In this document: positions 49,660 through 59,400 of the stretch, piece after piece
How the letters are laid out: every line of letters begins with the position of its first letter
Position numbering within the stretch: position 1 is the first letter of the stretch
Origin: Candidatus Gastranaerophilales bacterium
GTDB taxonomy: Bacteria > Cyanobacteriota > Vampirovibrionia > Gastranaerophilales > Gastranaerophilaceae
Direction: 5' to 3'
DNA length: 64,000 nucleotides
NCBI GenBank assembly: GCA_944323255.1
Contig: CALURU010000005.1
Coordinates: 62,001-126,000 of the forward strand
Position numbers and translations under genes: made by a program
The notes under the pieces: generated by a model
The model's input: only the letters and a program-made list of their open reading frames with translations
Databases searched by the model: none
Told to the model about the DNA's origin: nothing

Positions 49660-49989
49660 TTATTCGCAAACATGTTCAAGTGCCATCTCTAATACTGTTC
49701 TTACATGGTGATCACTAAGTGCATAAAATACGTTTTTCCCACGCTTTTGCGCTTTAACCAACTTTGCGCTCCTTAATGTCTTGAGCTGGTGCGAGACCGC
49801 TGATTTTGTCATATTTAATAACAAAGCAAGCTCGCCGACACACATTTCATTCTCTTCTAGCGCCCACAAAAGCTGTATCCTTGTAGAATCTCCCATAAGC
49901 TTAAAGAAATCCGAAAGTTCATAGAGCAATGTTGTATCGGGCATCTTAGGCTTAACTCTGTTAACTGTTTCTAAATCAATATTATCCAT
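49660..49989 (-). CDS. ArsR/SmtB-family metal-responsive repressor
   Basis: A 109-residue repressor. The start at 49989 (MDNIDLETVNRVKP) is chosen because TTGACA - 18 bp - TATAAT ends 6 nt before it; the ORF to 50055 would begin upstream of the promoter. The HTH is ELALLLNMTKSAVSHQLKTL, preceded by EMCVGEL at the alpha3 metal-site position. The C-terminal helix DHHVRTVLEMALEHVCE carries the DxH...HxxE alpha5 zinc site. It probably represses itself and the divergent P-type ATPase, releasing on Zn or Cd. Confidence 0.93.
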   Translation of the reverse strand: MDNIDLETVNRVKPKMPDTTLLYELSDFFKLMGDSTRIQLLWALEENEMCVGELALLLNMTKSAVSHQLKTLRSAKLVKAQKRGKNVFYALSDHHVRTVLEMALEHVCE

Positions 49990-50064
49990 AGCTTTATTAT
50001 AGTTGAATAATTGCTCATATGTCAAACTGTTGTAACAAAATGTAAAATATTGCATTCTCCTCTC

Positions 50065-50200
50065 TTGACAGTTGAATAGTTGTTCAACTATAATATGTAT
50101 AGAAAGTTGAATAATACGGGACTGAAAAATTTGTTAAATTCGCCTGCAATTACTAATTGCCGGAGTAAAACGTATTTAATAAACTGTTCAACTATTCAAC
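50065..50200 (+). promoter_or_regulatory. Promoter and operators of the metal-efflux gene
   Basis: TTGACA (50065) - 18 bp - TATAAT (50089). The spacer carries GTTGAA-N6-TTCAAC, the ArsR/SmtB-type palindrome. The same TTCAACTATAAT end is found in the divergent arsR promoter (minus strand, 49996-50007). Further half-sites GTTGAAT (50104) and GTTCAACTATTCAAC (50186) lie in the 140-nt leader, suggesting several repressor dimers. Confidence 0.85.
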
Positions 50201-50235
50201 TTCTCCACTTTTCAACTGTAATAAGAGGTACTTAT

Positions 50236-52056
50236 ATGTGCGAACATTGCCATGAAGAAGAACATAACGGACACGGGGAGCATGAACATTCTCACGATCC
50301 TTATGTTGTCGGAAGAATTATTTTATCATTGCTGATTTTTGTTGCAGGGTTTAAACTCAAACCGCTTTTTATCCTTGCTTATTTAATAGCTGGCGGCGAT
50401 GTTTTGTTTAAGGCGGCTAAAAATATTGTTAAGGGAAAAGTATTTGATGAAAATTTTCTTATGAGTACAGCAACTGTCGGAGCGCTTGCGATAAGAGAGT
50501 ATCCGGAGGCTGTCATGGTAATGGTTTTGTACCAGATTGGCGAATATTTTCAGCACAGGGCTGTTGAGAAGTCACGTCATTCAATTGCGGAGCTTATGGA
50601 TATCAGGCCTGATTATGCAAATCTGGACGGTGAAAGGGTTGCGCCTGAGACGGTTAAGATTGGCGACGTTATAACGGTAAAACCCGGAGAAAAGATCCCC
50701 CTTGACGGTGTTGTTTTGTCCGGCGAAGCTTCCGTCGATACTTCCGCTCTTACGGGAGAATCCGTCCCAAGGGGAGTAAAAACCGGCGACAGTGTAATAA
50801 GCGGGTGTATTGACCGTGACGGGCTATTGAAAATTCAGGTAACAAAAGAGTTTGGCGAATCTACGGTTTCTAAGATTCTTAAGCTTGTGGAAACGGCGTC
50901 TTCTAAGAAAGCAAAAACCGAAAACTTTATTACAAAATTTGCAAGATACTATACTCCTGCTGTAGTCGGGCTTGCGGCCGCAATAACAATTGTTCCGTGG
51001 GTATTGGCAATTCCGGGAAACTGGGTATCAAGGGCTTTGACTTTCCTTGTAATTTCCTGCCCGTGTGCGCTTGTAATTTCTGTTCCTCTGGGATTTTTTG
51101 CAGGAATCGGAGGCGCTTCAAAGCAGGGAATATTAATTAAAGGCAGCACTTTTATAGAAACACTTTCAAAGCCATCTGCAGTTGTGTTTGATAAAACTGG
51201 GACACTTACTAAAGGTGTATTTAAGGTAACAGAAATTGTTTCTGAAAATCCTGATTTGATAAAATATGCGGCTTATGCTGAAAGTGCTTCTTCTCATCCG
51301 ATAGCGGATGCTATCAGAAAAGAGTACGGAAAAGAAATTCCGGAAATCAGAGATATAAAAGAAATTGCAGGCTACGGTGTTGAAGCGGTAATTGATGGTA
51401 AAAAAGTTCTTGCAGGAAATGCTAAATTCATTGGCTGCGAACCTGCGGATAAGAGCGGAACTGTTGTTTATGTTTCCATTGACGGGAAATATGAAGGATA
51501 TATTGTAATTTCTGATGAAATCAAAGAAGATTCACCAAGGGCAATAAACGACTTGCAAAAACTTGGAGTTTCTACTGAAATTTTGACCGGTGATACATAT
51601 AAAGCAGCGGAAAAAGTTCAAAAAGAACTCGGGGTTGATAAGGTTTACGCAGAACTTTTGCCTGAGGATAAGGTTAATAAACTGGAAGAAATTATTGAAA
51701 ATTCTGCAGGCAGCGTAATATTTGCAGGTGACGGAATAAATGATGCGCCGGTTCTGACAAGAGCAGATGTCGGAATCGCAATGGGCGGACTCGGTTCTGA
51801 CGCTGCAATTGAGGCTGCAGATGTGGTAATTATGGACGATAAGCCGTCAAAAGTTGCTGCAGCAGTGAAGATCTCAAGAAAAACCATGGGAATTGTAAAA
51901 CAAAATATAGTTTTTGCGCTCGGCGTAAAAGGCTTGTTCCTGCTTCTTGGCGGACTTGGAATGATGACAATGTGGGGTGCTGTATTTGCCGACGTAGGAG
52001 TTTCTCTGATTGCGATACTGAATTCCTTAAGGGCAACAAATATCCGTTCTGTATAA
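50236..52056 (+). CDS. Zn/Cd/Pb-exporting P-type ATPase
   Basis: A 606-residue P1B-type ATPase. The start at 50236 (MCEHCHEEEHNGHGEH) follows AAGAGGT; the longer frame from 50080 runs through the promoter region. A His-rich N-terminus replaces the usual HMA domain. Motifs: CPC in SCPCALVIS (ion path), TGES (actuator), DKTGT (phosphorylated Asp), SSHPIA (HP motif) and GDGINDAP (hinge). It exports divalent zinc-type ions to the periplasm and is controlled by the divergent ArsR-family gene. Confidence 0.95.
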   Translation: MCEHCHEEEHNGHGEHEHSHDPYVVGRIILSLLIFVAGFKLKPLFILAYLIAGGDVLFKAAKNIVKGKVFDENFLMSTATVGALAIREYPEAVMVMVLYQIGEYFQHRAVEKSRHSIAELMDIRPDYANLDGERVAPETVKIGDVITVKPGEKIPLDGVVLSGEASVDTSALTGESVPRGVKTGDSVISGCIDRDGLLKIQVTKEFGESTVSKILKLVETASSKKAKTENFITKFARYYTPAVVGLAAAITIVPWVLAIPGNWVSRALTFLVISCPCALVISVPLGFFAGIGGASKQGILIKGSTFIETLSKPSAVVFDKTGTLTKGVFKVTEIVSENPDLIKYAAYAESASSHPIADAIRKEYGKEIPEIRDIKEIAGYGVEAVIDGKKVLAGNAKFIGCEPADKSGTVVYVSIDGKYEGYIVISDEIKEDSPRAINDLQKLGVSTEILTGDTYKAAEKVQKELGVDKVYAELLPEDKVNKLEEIIENSAGSVIFAGDGINDAPVLTRADVGIAMGGLGSDAAIEAADVVIMDDKPSKVAAAVKISRKTMGIVKQNIVFALGVKGLFLLLGGLGMMTMWGAVFADVGVSLIAILNSLRATNIRSV

Positions 52057-52139
52057 AGCTGTGCTGCAAATATCTTTAACTTACAAATTAAAAGCAAAAT
52101 ATATTTTTACAAGTTTTATATAAATAAAAAGGTAAGTTA

Positions 52140-52517
52140 ATGAATATATCAAATAATACAACAGTAAATTTCAAAGCAAATGTTTCCGAACAGCTTAGAT
52201 TTCAGCTATACAGGCAGGCAAAACTTGTCAAGGACAGACCTAATCAAAAAATAACTCTTGAGCGTCTTGAAGAACAGTTGAATAACATACAACGCTGGGG
52301 TGATAGTGATATGGAGGTTGTTATGACAAGAAATGAACGTGGAGCATACTGCCTTGGTTTAAAACGAATCATAACCCCTTTATTACAGACAACAAAAAGC
52401 TTCAGGCATCTGAATGGTAAAACGGAACTTTCACAATTTTTGGGCTTGAGACAAAAACATTTTATTGAAGCGGAGGAAGAAATTTCGGCACAAATCAAAA
52501 GAAAACATTCTAAATAA
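52140..52517 (+). CDS. Short lineage-type protein, function unknown
   Basis: A 125-residue protein starting MNISNNTTVNFKANVSEQLR. It opens like the proteins at 15483 and 23451 (Asn-rich then FK/FGVK). The body is charged and helical (LKRIITPLLQTTKSFRHLNG; KHFIEAEEEISAQIKRKHSK). AAAAAGGTAAG precedes the ATG. No known domain is seen. It is not clearly part of the metal operon. Confidence 0.6.
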   Translation: MNISNNTTVNFKANVSEQLRFQLYRQAKLVKDRPNQKITLERLEEQLNNIQRWGDSDMEVVMTRNERGAYCLGLKRIITPLLQTTKSFRHLNGKTELSQFLGLRQKHFIEAEEEISAQIKRKHSK

Positions 52518-52554
52518 AAAAGTATTACATAATTGGAGGATATTATAATATATC

Positions 52555-53465
52555 TCCCCCATACCCTCTTCGGGTAGTGAATAGAGTTATCACAAGCTTA
52601 ACGTCATTGCGAGGGTACGGCTAAGACAGCCCGAAGCAATCTTGAATCCCTCACCCGGGGTAAATGTAATCAGGTCTGATGTGAAATTACGAGCTGGACG
52701 TAAACTGAAGAGCGAGGGAATAGTGCGGCGCACATCTGCCCCCCTTGAGGGGGAAGTGGTCGGAGACCGTAGGGGGGTATTGTTGATTTATTGTTTTTAG
52801 CCCCTCACCCGCATTCGTAGCTTTCGCCTCACGTCTCAAGTACGACTGCTCCCTCCTCCACAAGGGGCGAGGGGAAAGCGTTGATTGTACGATAGGGCGC
52901 ACTCCTTCCCTGTTGAGGGAAGGCTGGGATGGGTGCTTATTGTCATCCTGAAAGCGTAGAAAATCGTTGTTTATTATATTGTTGTGTGTTTTTGTTTCCA
53001 ATGCGATTTTCAAGCTGTTCAGGATCTTACATAAGTCACACACCAAGACGGTAAGATGCTGAAACAAGTTCAGCATGACACACTCGGGTATCGGGTGGCA
53101 AGGAAATGCGGCACTTGCCAAGTTCAAGCAGAGCGAAGCGAGGGAAAGGTTTTCGAAGCGATAGCGGGAGCAGAGCGGGAGCGTGTCTGAGAAAAGTTTT
53201 ACTGAGCATAGTGGAGCGAATTGCCGGAGTTCTTGAGTTAACCCCACACCAGCATTCGTAGCTTTCGCCTCACGTCTCAAGCACGACTGCGCCCTCTCCC
53301 TCAAAGGGCGAGGGGTGGTGACCAACCAACCCAACACATTTACCCCCCCCTCCCGCAAGGGGCGAGGGGTGGTGACCAACCAACCCAACACATTTACCCC
53401 CCCCTCCCGCAAGGGGCGAGGGAAAAGTGCGGTAAATAGTTTACCGCCCGTATTAGCTTATCACA
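52555..53465. repeat. Cluster of dispersed GC-rich repeats
   Basis: About 900 bp of unusually GC-rich sequence without a believable gene. It contains an ATTGCGAGG...GAAGCAATC palindrome (about 52605-52645), several CCCTCTCCC/GGGCGAGGG units, a GCTGAAACAAGTTCAGC palindrome (about 53050), a copy of the 8946 repeat in inverse orientation (53150-53215), and two copies of a 54-bp unit with GTGGTGACCAACCAACCC at 53315 and 53369. It separates the metal genes from the giant gene. Confidence 0.8.
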
Positions 53466-53467
53466 TA

Positions 53468-56400
53468 TTATTTAAAAAATTCTGCAACTTCTTCTTGAAT
53501 CTTTCTTGCCATAGCTTTTACATCCATACCCTGACGGTCAGCATCTTTAAAGCCATATCGACCTGCCCGATCTCTTGGCAATAAACCTTTAGAATCAAGG
53601 TGCGCAAGTAACTTTACTACATCATTTTCGGAGACTTGTCCCGTGACCATTATCTGAAATGAGCCAAGTCTGCCAAATGCATCATTTGCTGAAAACCCTA
53701 TTATAGTTATGTTTTCTTTTGCGTTATATAATACATAATTGTCTAACCCGTTTACAGTGCCTCTTTGCATATCAAGTTCCAATTTATCAAATTTACTTGG
53801 TGTAAAGTGCATATATCCAGTGTTTGTGCCGGCAACACCAACATCATATGGTTTAATATCTTTTACATTTGTTTGAGCATTAGGATTACGTCTAAACCCC
53901 CAGATATTTACGTCATTTAAAGCATCAAACTTAGGATTAGCATTCGAATTAGCATTTGAACTTACGTTTTTTAAACTGTTAAGTTCTTTTCTCAATGCAT
54001 CGAGATTAGTGAGTTCTCTGAGTTTGTCAAGCATAGCATTAACTTCTGCAGGAGTACCCATTCGGGATTCACCCATAACTACGTATTTACCGTTTGTCAT
54101 ATTGAAAAGTTCATCACAGATTACCTGCAAATCTGATGGAGCACCGGTACCGACATCTGTATGCCAGAACGCTTTTATAAATCTTGTAATCTTTTTAAGT
54201 TCCTGAACACCGGCTTCATCCGTAACTTTGAAATCAGGAGAAAAGATATCAGCAAATTTTGTTCTGAATTTTTCAATATCGTCTGCTCTTTCGAGTATTG
54301 ATTCAATTGTATGTATTCTTTCCTGTTTCTGGACTTCTGACATTCTGTCGGCAGAATTATCGGCTCTCTGCCCTCTGTTACTTCCGGAAGAGCCTTCGCT
54401 GCGGTTTTGTCCGTTGGCACTTTCGCTTCTGCCGCCGTTATCATAATTATAGCGCACATAATCTTGTTCTTTTACGGTGATTCTTCCGTTTTCAATTGAA
54501 AATTCGTAAGCAATACCACCCTTGCGCAAACGGCAAGTTTCACCGTTAGAAAGTCTATTGATTATGTATGATTGAGTTTCCGGACTAAATCTTGGCATTT
54601 TATCGCTCATTGCCCACCAGATATCGTTCAGATCGTCTATATCGTAAGTGGTTTGAGTATTATAATCGTCAATTTTAGTTTCTTTAATATTGTATTTTGC
54701 ATTGATATTAAACTCTTCTAATCTGACATTATTACCTCTTCTGACAAACAGATATTCAACTCCGTTTTTCTGAAGCCTGCAAAAACCTCTGTTATTCAAA
54801 TCATGCAAAATTTTATTCTGAGTATTGATACTAAAGCGTTCTAAGACTTCTCTCATCTGATATTTGAGGTCATTCATACTGTTAAACGTATAGGCTTTTG
54901 TGCTTGTTCTTCCTCTGGAAGCACCGTTTGCCTGACCGGAAGCACCTGAAGCATTTGCGCCCTGTGAGGCAGCTCTTGAGTAGCATCTTGTTCCGCCATT
55001 TGCAGAAACATCTTTCATTACAATACGTCCATTATGGCGTGTAATCAAAATATGATGTCTTGAGACATTGTTTCCTGCATTATTCAAGCGGATATCACCC
55101 TGTCTTCCTATCGTTATATATTCGCCTTCCTGAAGCGAAGCGATTCGGTTTTTAATTTGTGCGGAATTAAGGTCAACCGTTGTACCATCAAGAAGAGTTA
55201 AACGAGGCAAGTTGTTCAAATCCAGTACATATTGCCTGCTCTGGTTTAATACACTCTGACCCTGCTGCAAGCCGTATACCGGAGCATTTTTGTCAAATTT
55301 TGCATAAGCCCTTGCTTTATTAGGGTCAACGTTTTGAGAAGAATTATTTGCTCTTCCGGCTCCGGCTTTATCACTGTTTACTCCGTATGGCTGCGCATTC
55401 GGATCGGAAGGATCAAAATCTCTCCAGATATCATCTTCAGGAGTCATGTCATCAGCAAGGTGTCTGCCTTCGCCACGGTTAGAATCATATCGCTGATGAT
55501 ATTTAGCATAGTCATTTGGATCAGATAAGTCGAGAATTTCATCCTGATACTGCTTTGAATTAAATTCATATCTGTAGAATAAACGTCCCGTGCTGCCCAA
55601 TTGAGCATCACCTGTTATATGAGAACCGGAAGTTTCCAGTTTATTATTTCTTATGATATAGTCTAAATCTTTTGCAATCTGTGCCATATCTTCATTGTTT
55701 TTAGGATAAATTGTAAAAGCCTTACCCTGCTGTTTGCTGCCGTTTAAGTAATCCGCTCCGTAGCCGGGATTAAATGTTTTCCATTCTATATCGTGTTCTT
55801 TTAAGTACGGAATTATAACATCGCACATTTTTCGCCAATCAGCTTCGCTGACTGAGTACAAGTGCATTTTCCAAGCACCGTGGTGCTGGTCTTTCGGGTT
55901 AAATTGTCTCCAGCAGTTCCCGTCTATGCTATAATTGCCAAATAAATCTTTGCGTGAATTCATCCATTCATCATGAGACTTGGACATATCAATACCCTTA
56001 CCGCTCGGTTTGTATTTATCCAGAGATACACCGTCAGTTTTAATACCAACTCTTTTATAAACATCCTGTATGGATTCTTTAACTGATAAACCTATAGCTT
56101 TTGCGCGCTCATAAAGCTTATCAATAAGAGTTTTCATATCATCATAAAATCCAGCAAAACGGGTAGTAATCTTTTTAAGGATCTTATTAAACTGCTTTTC
56201 GTTTGTCATTTTGGCAATGGCATTTTCCATTTTTGTATAGAATTTTGCCAGACTTTTACCCATACGAGCAGTTCTGTCGATACTGTTTTCAACAACTTTT
56301 AAACCGATTTTCTTGGCTTTGGCGTTTAATCTCTTTATAAGTTCACTGAACTCAGGAAAGTGATTTTTAAACTGATTGGCAATTATGGTTTTAATTTTGT

Positions 56401-59400
56401 TGTATCCTGCAATATCTTTTAGATTTTCGATACTTTTTTCAATTCCCTGATACATAGCAAAGAGTTTTGCATTCAATCTTTTGCGCAAATTCATTGCTTT
56501 TTCAGGATCATCGTAAGAAGGCTTGACATCATCTATATACGCATCATCTGCTTCAGAAGCACTGTTATTTGAAGCTTTTTCATTAATTTTTACCAGCTTA
56601 TCACCTTCAATTTTAAAGCCTTTTTGTTCCAAATGAGCAGCAATTTTCTTCATTTCATTTATATTTGCAGCCTTTGCAGAGTTACTCATAGGAGCATATG
56701 TAACTTCCATTTTTAATCTGAAATATTCTGCAAATAATTCATCTTCATTCATCTGGTCATAAGTTTTTGGAGATGAATTAGAATTTTCTGTTTTACCTGT
56801 AGAATTGTTGTCGGTTTTTACTTCTTCTTTAGCACCAGAGCTTGAATTCGTTCTTTTTATTCCGCCGTCACCGACTTCGTATTCGATACCATCATCAGTA
56901 GTGAACTTACCGTCTTTAATATCATATTCTTTACTTCCCACGTGTGCTTTTACCGGCACTCCGTCAGCAGTGTCTATGTGAATAACGGCACCATTTTCAT
57001 CACGTACTGAATAAGAACTGTCAGGAGCTGGATTTTCATCTTGAACCTTTTCATCTTGAACCTTTTCATCTTGAACCTTTTCATCAGCATGCGGCTCTTC
57101 ACTTTTTGGTGCTTCTGCTTCTTTAGGTTTATTTTTTTCTATTGTCTCTATAATATTGCCTTCTGCATCACGTTTAAACTCTATGGTGTTGTATATAGCA
57201 CCGGTATTAACATCTGTTGAAATCATACGGTGTGGAATCATTCTATCGTTGTCATATTTAAAGACATATCTTATTCCGGTTTCTTTATTAATAAATGAAC
57301 AATAGATTTCGTCATTAGTAGTAACTACGAAACCATTTTGCCCGATCATTTCTCTTTCAAAGCCTTGAGATTTCAGTTTAGCTTCTAATTCTTTTACATT
57401 TTTTGCTTTAATGTTTGCAAATTCTTCAATTTCTTCTTTTGAAAAACTATGAGTTTTCGCATCTGGTGCTGCAGAAGTATTTTCAGCAGCCCGTCCTGAT
57501 TCTCCGGATTTTGAAGTATTAGCATCCTCTGCTTTAGGTGCATTTGCATCATCTGTCTTAGAAGCAGATGAGTTATCTGACTTTGGAGAATTTCCTGTTT
57601 TCGAACCGCCGGAGACTTCCGCCTGCTTAGCAGCAACTCCGTGACCTACTATATTTGCACCTAAAGACATACAAAGTGCCATCAGGAAAGATTCTTCATC
57701 AAACTCACCTGTCATACAATAAGCCTGTACAAGAGATTGAATCATATCACTTGTAACTTCCAAGCCGCAAGCCTCTGCTCTTGCAAATAAAACGCTTGCT
57801 TTCTCTACACTGTTGAGGTTTGCACCCGGATTTTTGGCAAGAATTTGCGCTTTTCTTGCTTCCAGAACATTTTTACCAATTTTTCCGGAATAAGCTTGAA
57901 TCTTATCAGCAACCTCTTTTGCTTTACTTGCAACTTTCCCGAGTTGATTGCGAGGAATACTTGCCAGTTTGTCCATCAAACTGCCCTTAGGTTGTTTTGC
58001 AAGCCAGCTTATCCATTTATTCTGACTTGATGCAATCTGGCTTCCTCTTGCAAAACCTTCTGCGAATTGACCGACTTTAAAGCCGACTGCCGATAATGCA
58101 CCATCCCACATAGCCTGTGCTGCGTCAGAAGTCCATTCGGAATTTGTATAACCGTCGGCATCAGTAGAATTTTCAAGAGCATTAAGCCCCATAGAAGCTG
58201 CCGCAGTCATTGCAAATACTGCAAGAGAACCGCCTCCCGTAAACGGAGCAGCAACCATTGCACCTATCATTACACCAACATTCAAAACTGTCATGCCGGT
58301 ATTTATTGTACTCATATAATCTTCAAGCATTTCATCAGGAACTTCCTGTCCGAAGGCATCCTTAAACTCCTGCTTAAAACTTTCCATCTTGCTTTCATAG
58401 CCACTTGCCAGTATCTCATTAACTTTTCCATAGCTGGAATCAAGCGGGAGCTCTGCGTCAAATAAAATTTTGGACATATCTGAAAGACCCTGTTTCAGAT
58501 ATTTTACCATCTCTTGCAGTTTAGCCGAAGCAACAGGAAGTCCAGATTGATCAACTATTATACCGTTCTTTTCACTATAGCCAAACCCTTCCAGTGAAAG
58601 ATTAAGACCTGAAATTGCCGATAATTTTTCCAGAGTATCAATTATTGCAACAGATAATTGGGACTGTGATTTAGCATTGCTTAACTCATCCCAGCATATT
58701 GCAATGTTATCTTTTGCATATTCCATTGCAACCATAGTCTCTGCCTGTTTTGCAACTTTTTCCACCTTGGCTGCATCGAAATTTGTTCCGACATTGCGCT
58801 CTGCAAATACTTCCTCAAAACTTACCGCTACAGTCTTTCCGTTTTCTACTTTTGCAAGCTTACCTTCTGCTGCTAATTTCAAAAGACGTAATGTTTCTGT
58901 ATCATGTTCAATTCTGGCTTCGATTTCTTCTCTTGTAGTACCAAGTCCGTATGCTTCACAAAATGCATTAATTGCCCCTGAAACTACACCCTGACTGTCA
59001 AGCGCTTTTTGATAATCTTCTTTCATTTTGTTAAGCTTTTGCTCAAAAATACGAACCGTCATTTCGTATGCTGACTTTTGTGCTTTAGTTAAATGCTGCG
59101 AAGTTTTAGCCTCTACATACATATTGTCTGAAGCATCGGTATTTTCCCTATATCCGTCAGAAATTGTATCTGCTACAACCGGCGGAAGAATAAACTTAGC
59201 CAAACCGTCCCAGAATTTTGCTTTTTCTTTGTATTCAGCTTTTTCCTTATTAAATTTATCAAGTTCCTGTGCAAGTGACGAACCTTTTGTTTTTAAATAG
59301 CCGTCCACAATTGTTGCGACTTCCTCGTTTCTTATCGCTTTAAAGCCCATTGCACGTTTATCATAATCAGAATTTAATATTAATCTGAATGCAACATCAG

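Noticed and set aside
50080-50235. N-terminal extension of the P-type ATPase (52 residues)
   Set aside because: The added residues lie within 20 bp of the -10 box and through repressor half-sites, while a good ribosome site stands before the His-rich start at 50236.
52687-53412. A 241-codon open frame on the minus strand
   Set aside because: It runs through several repeat units (CCCTCTCC family and the 54-bp tandem), its translation is repetitive, and no ribosome site or family is seen. It is a frame kept open by GC-rich repeats.
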